Origin: Thermoproteota archaeon
GTDB taxonomy: Archaea > Thermoproteota > Korarchaeia > Korarchaeales > Korarchaeaceae
DNA length: 28,863 nt
Direction of reading: 5' to 3'
NCBI GenBank assembly: GCA_027491555.1
Contig: JAOZGN010000030.1
Span: forward strand, 1-28,863
The position numbers and the translations under genes are program-made. This document shows positions 6,138-14,235 of the stretch, piece by piece. The notes beneath the pieces were generated by a model. It searched no databases. It worked only from the letters and a program-made list of their open reading frames with translations, and was not told the DNA's origin. Every line of letters starts with the position of its first letter. The stretch's first letter is position 1.

Positions 6138-7589
6138 TTAGAGGGCCCCCATCCTCTTCAGCGCCTCTCCGTACTTTATGAGGCCTACCATGGCCCGGGC
6201 GGCCCTCTCGGGGGTGGGGTAGGCCGGAACGCCCAGTTCGTCGAACCTCTCTCTGTAGGCCACCCCGTACTCTCCCTGCCCTATGTCGGCCACGAGGACG
6301 GGCTTGTCTCCCTTCCTCTTGACCTCCTCGGCGATCCTGTTCGGGAGGTCCGAGGTGAGCCCAGGAACGTGGTGTAGCGGGAGCACTATCACACCGTCCA
6401 CCTCGGGGGCGTCTAAGAGGATCCTGAGCGACTCCACGAACGCGTCGTCCGTGGCGCTGCCCGTGACGTCCACGGGGTTGGCTACCGCGGAGATGGGCGG
6501 GATGATGCCCCTATCCATGAGCTCCCTTAGCTTGGACTGCGTCTCCTCCGAGAGCTGGACCACCACGGCCCCTCTGCTCTCGAGCTCGTCCGCGGTCATC
6601 ACGCCCGCCCCGCCGCCGTCGGTGAGGACGGCTATCCTGGGCCCCTTGGCAGGAGGCTGCATGGAGAGGGCTTTCGTGACGTCGAAGAGCTCCTCAACCT
6701 CGTAGACTCTGACGACGCCGGCCTGCTTGAATGCGGCGGAGTACACCTCGTCGGCTCCGGCCAGCGCGGCAGTGTGCGAGCTGGCCGCCCTCGCGCCCGC
6801 CCTGGTCCTGCCCGCCTTGAGCACCACGACGGGCTTCTTAGGGACGGTCCGCCTGGCGGCCTCGATGAACCTCCTGCCCTCCTCAATGGACTCCGCGTAG
6901 ATCACGATCACCCTCGTCTTGGGATCGTCGGCCAGGTACTCCATGAGCTCGACCTCGTCTATGTCGGCCTTGTTGCCGTAGCTCACGAACTTCGCCAGGC
7001 CTAGACCCTCGCCGGCCATGTAGTCCACGCAGGCCACGCCGAAGGCGCCCGACTGTGTCAGGAGGGATATATTCCCGGGGCCAGGCCTGGGAAGGGAGAG
7101 CAGGTCCCTCCCGCCGAGCTCCTTCTTGTAGGGCAGGAACATGGTGTCCACACCGGTCTCAGGGCACACAACCCCCACGCAGTTTGGCCCCACTATCCGG
7201 ATGCCGTGTCTCCTAGCCACCTCCACGAGTTTCTTCTGCAGCTCGACGCCCTCTCCTCCCACCTCGGCGAACCCGCCGGATATGACGATCACGTGCTTGA
7301 TCCCCTTCCTCCCGCACTCGTCCACCACGGCCGGGACTATCCTCGCTGGGACCACGATCACGCCAAGGTCAACCGGCTCCGGGAGGTCAGAGACGCTTGG
7401 GTAGGTGGGCACACCGAGGATTGGCTCCTTGGCCTTGGGATTCACCGCATAGAGCCTGCCCTTGTAGAGGCCGCTCTTCTGGTTCTCGACCATCACTCTG
7501 AGCAGCTCATGCCCCACCGAGCCTGGCTCGCGTGAGGCGCCTATCACGGCCACCGATTCCGGGTAGAAGAAGGGGTCCAAGCGCCCCAC
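6138..7589 (-). CDS. NDP-forming acyl-CoA synthetase, alpha-subunit type
   Basis: Subunit of ADP-forming acetyl/acyl-CoA synthetase, which makes ATP from acyl-CoA, ADP and phosphate in archaeal fermentation. About 483 residues, the usual size of a separate alpha subunit. Domains: CoA-binding Rossmann domain (PFFYPESVAVIGASREPGSVGHE), first ligase-CoA domain (GIRIVGPNCVGV, LLTQSGAFGVACVDYMA), and second ligase-CoA domain with the phospho-accepting His272 in AASSHTAALAG. No beta subunit (ATP-grasp) is in the window, so it must be elsewhere. GTG 7589 begins where the family begins and follows a TATA box; TTG 7634 (overlapping the cetZ stop as TTGA) and ATG 7616 are alternatives that add an Arg-rich leader. 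A 16-bp palindrome lies at the predicted transcript start. Confidence 0.9.
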   Translation of the reverse strand: MGRLDPFFYPESVAVIGASREPGSVGHELLRVMVENQKSGLYKGRLYAVNPKAKEPILGVPTYPSVSDLPEPVDLGVIVVPARIVPAVVDECGRKGIKHVIVISGGFAEVGGEGVELQKKLVEVARRHGIRIVGPNCVGVVCPETGVDTMFLPYKKELGGRDLLSLPRPGPGNISLLTQSGAFGVACVDYMAGEGLGLAKFVSYGNKADIDEVELMEYLADDPKTRVIVIYAESIEEGRRFIEAARRTVPKKPVVVLKAGRTRAGARAASSHTAALAGADEVYSAAFKQAGVVRVYEVEELFDVTKALSMQPPAKGPRIAVLTDGGGAGVMTADELESRGAVVVQLSEETQSKLRELMDRGIIPPISAVANPVDVTGSATDDAFVESLRILLDAPEVDGVIVLPLHHVPGLTSDLPNRIAEEVKRKGDKPVLVADIGQGEYGVAYRERFDELGVPAYPTPERAARAMVGLIKYGEALKRMGAL

Positions 7590-7598
7590 GGTTATCCC

Positions 7599-7614
7599 GC
7601 GCGGCCGGCCGCGC
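7599..7614. promoter_or_regulatory. 16-bp perfect palindrome at the acyl-CoA synthetase promoter
   Basis: GCGCGGCCGGCCGCGC equals its own reverse complement over 16 bp. It sits just downstream of the minus-strand TATA-like ATTTTTAAC (7622-7629), covers the predicted start of transcription, and ends 10 nt before GTG 7589. It could be a repressor operator, or Arg/Gly/Pro codons if translation starts at TTG 7634. Confidence 0.4.
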
Positions 7615-7630
7615 ATTCTGTTAAAAATTG

Positions 7631-8827
7631 TCAAGCCGAGGGGGCGGCGCCGGCTTCCTCCCTGGCCTCCGCCGCGGTCAGCAGATGCCTCTCGACGGCC
7701 TGCACGTAAGACTCGAACTCCTCCCTCGGCGTGTCCTCCATCTTGGTGAGCTCCTCCTCGTGTACCTCGTAGTAGAGCCTAGCCTCCTTCAGGAGAGAGG
7801 GGAGCCTGACCAGCTCCGGCTCCACCAAGAGGATGGCTATCTCAAAGTACTTGGAGCCCGGCGCGACCGCCAGCCCCTCCCTCACGTCGACTCCTGCTAT
7901 CTTCTCGCTGAGGAGCCTCTTCGCCTCGAATACCGCGTCGACGTTGAGGTACTCCTCCGGCCCCCTGACCACCAGCGCGGCCTTCAGGGCGGTGCCGGTC
8001 CTGACCTCAGCCAGGCAGCCCTCCCTGAGCGCGGCCTCGGTCAGGAACTCCAGGCTCCCGCCGACGGACTCCACCCTGGCCTTCATGTAGCAGGGCACCG
8101 TGAGGGAGGCCTCAAAGAACCTGAGGATAGACTTCAGGTCCTGCGAGTCGAACGTAGTCTTGTATCCACCCCTCAGGGGCTCCACGTCGGCGGCCGACAT
8201 GGCGACCATGCACCTGCCCACGAGGGAGTTTATCCTGTCGAGCACCTGCTCGTCGTTCAAACCAGGCTCGTCTCTAAGGACGATCCCTCTGGCGATCTCA
8301 TTGTCCAGGATTATCAGGGAGTCGACCCTGCCCAGCATGTTGGCCATGGCGATGACCGAGTTGTAGGCAAACCTCATGCTCTCCTTGGGGAACCTGAAGG
8401 GGAGCACGCCCACAGACACGATGGGCTGTGTGGGCGGCCCGTCCTGGCCGAGTATCTCTTTGACGTAGTCGGCCACGACTGGCATGGACCCGCTCCCCGT
8501 GCCCCCTCCCAGGGCCGCAGAGAGCACCACCGCCGTTGAGTTCGCAATGCCCCTCTCTGTGACGGCGCGTATGAAGAGCTCCTTGCTCTCCGGTTCCAGC
8601 ATTGCCCTCATGGAGTCCTTCCACCTAGCGCCGACCCCGGCGCCACCGAACCTGCCGAAGAGGTAGAACCTGTCCCTGAGGACCTGAAGCTTGGCCTGGT
8701 CGGACACCGAGGTGTTGAAGACGACAGCGTCCACCATCGCTGATGGGGCCTCTCCAGAGAACGTATCGTAGGTCCTGTCAATTATCGCCCCGCCCGCTCC
8801 GCCCAGCCCTATTCCAAACCAGCGCAT
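7631..8827 (-). CDS. cetZ: CetZ-type tubulin/FtsZ superfamily protein
   Basis: GTPase of the tubulin/FtsZ superfamily, closest in appearance to archaeal CetZ, cytoskeletal proteins linked to cell shape. 398 residues. Nucleotide-binding loops: T1 GIGLGGAGG (residues 5-13), T3 region with Asn38 (VVFNTS), the tubulin signature T4 LGGGTGSG (106-113), and a T6 asparagine in ILDNEIARGI (Asn176). The T7 synergy loop appears as TFDSQDLKSIL, keeping the two acidic residues needed to activate GTP hydrolysis in the next subunit. The C-terminal domain includes EEYLNVDAVFEAKRLLSEKIAG. The ATG at 8827 is preceded by GAGGTGG. It follows the coiled-coil gene (61-nt gap) with its own TATA box, and no FtsZ paralogue is in the window. 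Confidence 0.85.
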   Translation of the reverse strand: MRWFGIGLGGAGGAIIDRTYDTFSGEAPSAMVDAVVFNTSVSDQAKLQVLRDRFYLFGRFGGAGVGARWKDSMRAMLEPESKELFIRAVTERGIANSTAVVLSAALGGGTGSGSMPVVADYVKEILGQDGPPTQPIVSVGVLPFRFPKESMRFAYNSVIAMANMLGRVDSLIILDNEIARGIVLRDEPGLNDEQVLDRINSLVGRCMVAMSAADVEPLRGGYKTTFDSQDLKSILRFFEASLTVPCYMKARVESVGGSLEFLTEAALREGCLAEVRTGTALKAALVVRGPEEYLNVDAVFEAKRLLSEKIAGVDVREGLAVAPGSKYFEIAILLVEPELVRLPSLLKEARLYYEVHEEELTKMEDTPREEFESYVQAVERHLLTAAEAREEAGAAPSA

Positions 8828-8860
8828 TAGGCCACCTCTTCCTAACGGCCTCCGATGCGA

Positions 8861-8870
8861 ATAATATTAA
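8861..8870 (-). promoter_or_regulatory. TATA box and SD for cetZ
   Basis: TTAATATTAT read on the minus strand predicts a transcript start near 8839, giving a leader of about 12 nt that contains AGAGGTGG (8839-8832), a Shine-Dalgarno match. cetZ thus seems able to be expressed apart from the coiled-coil gene upstream. Confidence 0.55.
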
Positions 8871-8887
8871 CAATCGCCGGCGCGTGC

Positions 8888-10861
8888 TTAAGGTATCCTG
8901 CTGGCCAACCTCCTAAGTAGGTCAGATAGCTCTTCGGCGGCGACCTGACCAACTTCGCCCGCGGAGACCAGCTTTTTGAGCTCGGCGACCAGACCCGAAC
9001 TAGTCGGTCCACCCAACCTCTCCTCCAAAAGGTCGAGCAGTCCCGTCACGCCCTCAACAGCTAGGATGATCGCTCTTGGAGTGGGAGGCCGAGTCGGGGC
9101 CGGAGTCGGTGGGGCGGGCCTTAAGACGACCTCCTCTCTCTTAGGAGGCTGAGGCGTGGGCTTGGGCACCTCCTCGAGCTCTGGCTTCGGCGCCTCAGCG
9201 GGACGCGGCGGTTCAGCCGGCTTGAGTTCCGGCGCGCTTTCGGGAGGCTTAGGCTTCAGAGGAGGCTTAGTCACCTCCACACGCCGCTCCTCTCTCGGCG
9301 GAGTCGGCTGGGGGGCCTCGACCCTCGCAAGCTTTATCAGGCCTCCCTCTAGCTCGACCAAGCCCTCCTCCTCAAGCCTCTTGATTACCCAAGATCTCCA
9401 CCTCTCAGGTATCTTCGCTAAGTCTTCTATCCTCAGGGTCCCTACCTTGGATAGAAAAGTGAGAACGTACTCCTTCCAGTACGGGTAGAATCTCTCAGCG
9501 TCTGCCGTCGCCTCGAGGTACTCTGACAGCTTTCTCTGGACCTCCTTGAGCGGGGCCAAGGCCTGTCGGGCCTTCTCCTCCGGAGACATGGTGGGGACCT
9601 GCAAGGCGGCCCTTATGGTTGCCAAGACGGCGTCGCCGTCCGAGACAAGCTTCAGCTGCTGGGAGATGGGCCCGGCCCTCTGCTCGGCCCTCTTGATGAA
9701 TATCAGGAGTTCGAGTGTTTCTCTGATCCTACTTATCTCTTGGGCGATCTTCTCTATGTCCTCATAGTCCTTGACCTCGGTCCCCGCCCTTATCGAGGAT
9801 AGCCTCACCGCCAGCGACCCTATCAGGGCGGTGAACGCGTTCGTGTTGAATTCCCTGTCCAGCATCTCCGCAGCCCTCTCGGCGTCGGGGATCAGTGCAA
9901 AGGTGTTCTCGAACTCCGAGCTGAGCCTTTCGAGCTTCTCGAGCTCGTCTAGAAGGGGCTTAAGAGCCCTCTGCTCTAGGGTCCTCAAGTCCACCAGGGC
10001 CGTCTCCATACACTCCAAGTCTTCGGGGGGGCACCTGTTCTCGATCCTAGCTACCCTTGCCTCGATCCACCTCATGGAGTCCTCGATGTAGAGGGGGTCA
10101 ATGCCCGTCTCCCTTATCCTGGCCGCCTTGAGCCTGATAGACTCTATCTGACCGCGAATTCTCGAAAGCTCCGCCGCTAGGGCTGCCCTCACCTCCTTGG
10201 ACTTGGCAAGGACCTCTCTGATCTCCTTGATCTCAGAGTCGATCCTCTGGGTCTCTATCAGGGCGGACTCCAAGTCTGAGGCTGACTTTAGGGGCGAGCT
10301 GAGGAGCTCGTCTATTTTCTCCAGGTGATCCTTCAGCTTAGAGGCTATCTCCGTGAAGCCTCCTCTCTCGGCGGCGGAGAGCAGCTCCCTCGCGTCCGCC
10401 TCAAGGGCCTCCAGCTTCCTGAGCAGGACCTTCCTGGCCTCCTCCTCTATCGCCCAGAGGACCGCCTCCAGGGAGTCCATCAGGGACTCTATCCTGGGTG
10501 AGTACCTCTTGGCTACCCCTCCCTTGCCGAATGCCTTGCCGAGAGCCCTCGAAAGCGGCCCGGGCTTGGAGGCGACGTCGGGATCGGAGGCCATCTCCTG
10601 GACTAGCTCGTCGACTTTCTCCACAACGCCCGCGAGTCTTGGCTTAAGCTCTTCGACCTGGGGGCTCCCGAGGTCCTCCAGCCTCTGGAGTATGCCGTCC
10701 CCCTTGGCAGTCATGAGGAGGAGGAGCCCCAGGGCCTCCAGGATGCCCGCCATCTCTAGGTTCTCGATCATGTACTCGGCGACTTCGCTGGAGATTCCCC
10801 TCCTCTGCAGCTCCTTGAGGACGTATTCCTTGCTCGACTCGCTGCTTGACAGGGCGGGCAC
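8888..10861 (-). CDS. Large coiled-coil protein with winged-helix-like domain and Pro-rich linker
   Basis: 657 residues, family not recognised. Order: helical N-terminus (about 1-65, including MAGILEALGLLLLMTAKGDG), long alpha-helical/coiled-coil region (65-440, heptad-like Leu/Ile spacing with many Glu, Arg and Lys), a likely winged-helix domain (465-516: VLTFLSKVGTLRIEDLAKIP, then SWVIKRLEEEGLVELEGGLI), a 79-residue disordered linker very rich in Pro, Lys and Glu (517-595), and a compact helical tail (596-657: LLDLLEERLGG, ELSDLLRRLASRIP). No TM segment. The GTG at 10861 is 27 bp from an ATAAAAATA box overlapping the scpB stop, so the mRNA is probably leaderless. Its place between the smc-scpA-scpB operon and cetZ makes a chromosome-to-cytoskeleton adaptor an attractive but unproven idea. 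Confidence 0.75.
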   Translation of the reverse strand: MPALSSSESSKEYVLKELQRRGISSEVAEYMIENLEMAGILEALGLLLLMTAKGDGILQRLEDLGSPQVEELKPRLAGVVEKVDELVQEMASDPDVASKPGPLSRALGKAFGKGGVAKRYSPRIESLMDSLEAVLWAIEEEARKVLLRKLEALEADARELLSAAERGGFTEIASKLKDHLEKIDELLSSPLKSASDLESALIETQRIDSEIKEIREVLAKSKEVRAALAAELSRIRGQIESIRLKAARIRETGIDPLYIEDSMRWIEARVARIENRCPPEDLECMETALVDLRTLEQRALKPLLDELEKLERLSSEFENTFALIPDAERAAEMLDREFNTNAFTALIGSLAVRLSSIRAGTEVKDYEDIEKIAQEISRIRETLELLIFIKRAEQRAGPISQQLKLVSDGDAVLATIRAALQVPTMSPEEKARQALAPLKEVQRKLSEYLEATADAERFYPYWKEYVLTFLSKVGTLRIEDLAKIPERWRSWVIKRLEEEGLVELEGGLIKLARVEAPQPTPPREERRVEVTKPPLKPKPPESAPELKPAEPPRPAEAPKPELEEVPKPTPQPPKREEVVLRPAPPTPAPTRPPTPRAIILAVEGVTGLLDLLEERLGGPTSSGLVAELKKLVSAGEVGQVAAEELSDLLRRLASRIP

Positions 10862-10883
10862 CTCAGTAAGCTTTACCGCCGCC

Positions 10884-10892
10884 TATTTTTAT
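10884..10892 (-). promoter_or_regulatory. TATA box of the coiled-coil gene, overlapping the scpB stop
   Basis: ATAAAAATA on the minus strand overlaps the TAA stop of scpB (10891-10889). Its centre is 27 bp upstream of GTG 10861, fitting leaderless initiation separate from the smc operon. Confidence 0.55.
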
Positions 10893-11347
10893 CGATGACT
10901 GGACGGCGCGTCGAAGAAGTTCCTGGCCAGCCTAGTCGCCCAGGCGTACATCTTCCCGTCCTTCTTCCTCACGCCGACCAGACCCTCGCGCCTGAGCCTC
11001 TTGACGTGCCTGTAAGCCGACGACCCCCGCACCCTCGCCAGGTCCGCAAGGTACATGCCGCCCCTCTCCAGAAGGACCGCGAGTGTCCTCAGCTCCCCCT
11101 TGGTCAGCTCAGGTCGTGGAGCAAGCCTCCCCACTATCTCGTGGAACTCCGGCTTGAGGGACATGTACCACCCGCTCGGCCTCCGCTCGATCGCTATGGA
11201 CCTATCTCTATAAGCCTCCTCAAGGCGAGATATCCAGTCGGGCACCTCCTCCGCAGGCACTCCCGCGACCCTGGCTAGCTCCTCATCCGAGAGCGGTCTG
11301 CCGGCTATGAAGAGCGCGGCCTCAATCACCAATTCTGGGCTGGTCAA
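10889..11347 (-). CDS. scpB: Segregation and condensation protein ScpB
   Basis: Winged-helix partner of the SMC-kleisin complex. In known systems a ScpB dimer binds the middle of ScpA. 152 residues, with the N-terminal signature ELVIEAALFIAGRPLSDEELARVAGVP, then the helix WISRLEEAYRDRSIAIERRPSGWYMSLKPE, and a second winged helix (TKGELRTLAVLLERGG, SSAYRHVKRLRREGLVGVRKK). It is somewhat shorter than bacterial ScpB (about 180-200 residues). The start is a TTG at 11347 preceded by GAGG; it overlaps the end of the ScpA-like gene by 26 nt, as in a translationally coupled operon. Membership in the SMC complex follows from both sequence and position. Confidence 0.87.
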   Translation of the reverse strand: MTSPELVIEAALFIAGRPLSDEELARVAGVPAEEVPDWISRLEEAYRDRSIAIERRPSGWYMSLKPEFHEIVGRLAPRPELTKGELRTLAVLLERGGMYLADLARVRGSSAYRHVKRLRREGLVGVRKKDGKMYAWATRLARNFFDAPSSHR

Positions 11348-11912
11348 TCCGCCTCAGTCGTATGAGGATCTCATCAAAAAGAGTCTCCTGCTTGAGCTCA
11401 ACCTCCCCCTCTACCTCCATGTGGAGGAGCGATACCATTGCCTCGGCTGCTTCAGACCTGTTCCTGGCCAGCGTGTGGAACGAAACCTCGTCGCGCCCCG
11501 ACCTGCCAACCAGCTCCCTCAACCTGGCCCTCACTCTGTCCAGATGCTCCGCCAGGCTCATCGCGGCTGAGATTATCCTAGAGAGACCATCCTCTGCCTT
11601 CCTCCCGAGAGTCCTGGCCCACTCCACGGCCGACGTGAATTCCGAGGGTCTGGGCCTCCGGGCTGGCACCCTCCCCAGCAGGGGCTCGGGCAGGGTGGTC
11701 ACGGGGGCGGGCCTGACCTGCCTGGCCTTGGGCCTGGCCTCCTGAAGCTCCTCCTCAGCCTCACCGAGCTTCACGAGGGAGTCGGCGAACCTCCTAAGCT
11801 CCACCACCAGGGAGTAGAGGGTCCTGGCAGCCCAGGACATGTCCCGAGTCCGGCGGAATTCGGATAGGACGCCCTCAACCTTCCGTAGTATCTGCGACGC
11901 GATCGAACTCAT
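11322..11912 (-). CDS. scpA: ScpA-like kleisin, short with divergent N-terminus
   Basis: Probable kleisin that bridges the SMC heads. 196 residues against about 230-260 for typical ScpA. The C-terminal winged helix is clear: ARNRSEAAEAMVSLLHMEVE then GEVELKQETLFDEILIRLRR, matching the ScpA pattern in which a helix with [FL]-x-x-LLE is followed by V-x-L-x-Q-x-x-xF-x-x-I. The N-terminus (SSIASQILRKVEGVLSEFRR, AARTLYSLVVELRRFADSLV) lacks the usual GPLDLLLxLI segment that contacts the SMC neck; only the later helix resembles the family. A basic, Pro-rich middle (ARPKARQVRPAP to PARRPRPSE) links the two. The ATG at 11912 lies inside the end of smc (38-nt overlap), and scpB overlaps its own end. 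Identity rests on the C-terminus and the operon. Confidence 0.75.
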   Translation of the reverse strand: MSSIASQILRKVEGVLSEFRRTRDMSWAARTLYSLVVELRRFADSLVKLGEAEEELQEARPKARQVRPAPVTTLPEPLLGRVPARRPRPSEFTSAVEWARTLGRKAEDGLSRIISAAMSLAEHLDRVRARLRELVGRSGRDEVSFHTLARNRSEAAEAMVSLLHMEVEGEVELKQETLFDEILIRLRRIDQPRIGD

Positions 11913-14235
11913 CGAGCCTCACGCCCACGACCTTCGACTCACCGTTCACCATTCTCACGCCTAGTATGGCGTCCGCCTCCTCCAGGGTGTCCTTCTTGAG
12001 GGAGATTATGATCACCTGAGATCCCCTGGTCACCATCCTCCTCAGCAGGGCTGCGTACCTCTTGCAGTTCCTGCCGTCCAGCATCATGTCCGCCTCGTCG
12101 AAGAAGTAGAGGGGGCTCGGTCTGACGCTCTGGAGGGCGTATATGAAGGCCAGGGCCGTGAGAGACTTCTCTCCGCCTGAGAGCGCCTCCATCGGAACCT
12201 CTCCCTTCTCCGGGAGGTTAACCCTGACCTCGAGCTCCAGTCTCGGCCACTCGCCCGACAGCCAGACTTCGCCCTCTCCGCCGAACATCTCTCCAATGGC
12301 ATCGTTGAACGCCTTCGACACCTTCTCAACGGTCTCCCTCAGGACCCTGTCCCTTTCTTTGGCTATCTCGTCGAGGGCTCTCTCTATCGAGGCCCTCGCC
12401 TCTTCCAGCTGGGCCAGTGTCTCATCCATCTCTCGGGCCTTCGCTTCCTCCCTCCTCAGCTCCTCCAACACGTCGGGCCCGACCAGCGGAATGGTCCTAA
12501 GCCTGGCCGCCACGGCGGCGTACTCCGACTCGGGGTCGTCGGACTCGGCTGGCTCCACGCCCTCCAGGCTCTCAAGCCTTGCCCTAAGCTCCTCGAGTCT
12601 CTGGGACAGCTTCCCCTTCTCCTCGGCGACGGCGCGCATCCTACGCTCGTAGGCCAGCCTCGAACTCATGGCCCTCTCTAGCTCGGTTCTGAGCTCATCT
12701 ATCCTCTTCCTTACCTCTCTCAGGACCTCCTCAACCTCCTGCGCACGCTCCGGCGGTGGGAGCTCCCGCGCCCTAGCCTCAAGCTCCTCGAGCTTCTCTC
12801 TGACCCTCTCCCGCTCCTCCAGCAGCTCTTCCAGCCTCCTCTTGAGGCGCCTCTCCTGCGCGGGGGAGGGGGGAGAGGACAGAATGCTGCCGTCCCTCTC
12901 GAGGATCTCACCGTGCAGGCTGACGAAGCGGTACTTGCCAACGTCAGACTTGGGGACAGAATCTAGGTCCTCCACAAGCACGGCGTTCCCGACTATTGCC
13001 CCCACGAGCCCCTCCATCCCCGGCTCTGCTAGGACATAGTCCCTGAGCAGCCCGAGGGAGTACTCAGGTGGATCTACAGGTCTCGGGGGCCTCAAGACGT
13101 CGAGCGGGAGCACCCTTATCCTCCGGTTCAGGCGCGCGTCTCTGAGGGACTTCACTATCTCGAGCCCGGCCTCCAGGGTCCTGACCACCACGTCGCCAAC
13201 CCTCGCCCCGGCGACCGCCCTGTACGCTATCTCGTAGCCTTCCACAGGCCTGACGAGTTCCGCGACTATCCCCACGTAATCCGGATGGCTCGTCACGGAC
13301 TTCGGCGGCGAAGAGGCCCCCATAGTCGCCAAGAGGGTTCTTACTCCCTCTAGCTCCGCATCCAGCGACCTAAGCCTCTCCCGAAGAGTCAATATGCGCG
13401 TCTTGATTGTGGCGGCCTCCCTAGCTCTCTTGAGCTCTTCCGAGCCCTCCAGCTTCCTGAGTTCTGATTCAGCTCGCCTGACCTCCCTCTTCATCTCCTC
13501 AATCTCCTCCTCAGATATGGCGGGGGCCTCGGGGGGTTGAAGCTCTTCTAGGGCCCTCTCAGCCCTTTCTATCCTCCTCAGGAGGACCGCCTTTTCCAGG
13601 GAGGCCAGTCTGCGCTCCAACTCTTCCCTCTCGCGGTACGCCTCCGCCCTCCTCCTCAGGAACTCCAGCCTGTCCAGTCTGTCCCTCTGAAGCGCTCTGA
13701 GTACCCTGATGCGCTCCTCCACTCGCTCTAACTCTCTCAGGGTCTCCTCTCTCTTCCTCTCGAACTCCTCAATCCCGCTGATCTCGAGGATCAGGGCGGC
13801 CCTCTCCCTGGGGGTCGACTCGATTACCGCGGTGACCTCGCCCTGGCTAACGAAGTTGTGTCCATCGGCCCTGAGGCCGAGCTCCGCTAGGGCGTCTCTG
13901 ACCTCGTTGGCGGACGCCAACTTTCCGTTGAGCCTGTAGGATCCTCCGGATCTCGTTATCCTCCTCTCGAGCCTCAGCGCCCCGCCCGGGTGCCTGAGGA
14001 TCAGCTCGACGGAGCAGCTGGTGGCCCCCTTCCTGATTAGACCCCTGAGCCCCTGGGACCTGAGCCAGCTGCCCCTGGCGCCCATGGCAAACATGACTGC
14101 CTCCATCACGTTGGACTTGCCCGAGCCGTTGGGCCCGGTGATGGCGGTCAAGTCGGAGGGGAACTCTATGGCGGCGCTGCGGAAGGACTTGAAGTTCTTC
14201 AGCCTGATCTTCGTGAGCCTGACGCCTGTGGTCAG
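11875..14235 (-). CDS. smc: Compact SMC ATPase (about 786 aa), probable CTG start
   Basis: Chromosome-organising SMC ATPase. From a CTG at 14235 the N-terminus reads VRLTKIRLKNFKSFRSAAIE, a standard SMC opening, followed by Walker A GPNGSGKSN (34-42), Q-loop NFVSQGEV, first coil (about 157-305), a true hinge (about 320-455: YVGIVAELVRPVEGYEIAYR, RRIRVLPLDVL, LLRDYVLAEPGMEGLVGAIV, FVSLHGEILERDGSILSS), second coil (456-640), signature LSGGEKSLTALAFI (685-698) and Walker B SPLYFFDEADMMLDG. Each arm is about 150-180 residues, roughly half of a normal SMC of some 1150-1200 residues. No ATG, GTG or TTG exists between the in-frame TGA at 14259-14257 and the conserved N-terminus; the first TTG (14151) would delete the first strand. 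The CTG overlaps the upstream stop (CTGA) behind AGGAGGGTGATC. Confidence 0.93.
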   Translation of the reverse strand: MTTGVRLTKIRLKNFKSFRSAAIEFPSDLTAITGPNGSGKSNVMEAVMFAMGARGSWLRSQGLRGLIRKGATSCSVELILRHPGGALRLERRITRSGGSYRLNGKLASANEVRDALAELGLRADGHNFVSQGEVTAVIESTPRERAALILEISGIEEFERKREETLRELERVEERIRVLRALQRDRLDRLEFLRRRAEAYREREELERRLASLEKAVLLRRIERAERALEELQPPEAPAISEEEIEEMKREVRRAESELRKLEGSEELKRAREAATIKTRILTLRERLRSLDAELEGVRTLLATMGASSPPKSVTSHPDYVGIVAELVRPVEGYEIAYRAVAGARVGDVVVRTLEAGLEIVKSLRDARLNRRIRVLPLDVLRPPRPVDPPEYSLGLLRDYVLAEPGMEGLVGAIVGNAVLVEDLDSVPKSDVGKYRFVSLHGEILERDGSILSSPPSPAQERRLKRRLEELLEERERVREKLEELEARARELPPPERAQEVEEVLREVRKRIDELRTELERAMSSRLAYERRMRAVAEEKGKLSQRLEELRARLESLEGVEPAESDDPESEYAAVAARLRTIPLVGPDVLEELRREEAKAREMDETLAQLEEARASIERALDEIAKERDRVLRETVEKVSKAFNDAIGEMFGGEGEVWLSGEWPRLELEVRVNLPEKGEVPMEALSGGEKSLTALAFIYALQSVRPSPLYFFDEADMMLDGRNCKRYAALLRRMVTRGSQVIIISLKKDTLEEADAILGVRMVNGESKVVGVRLDEFDRVADTTEG

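Noticed and set aside
7628..8539. 303-codon plus-strand open frame
   Set aside because: Antisense shadow of cetZ with biased His/Leu/Gly/Arg composition and no recognisable family.
8888..10861. Identity of the coiled-coil protein as a second SMC/Rad50 ATPase
   Set aside because: No Walker A, signature motif or Walker B is present.
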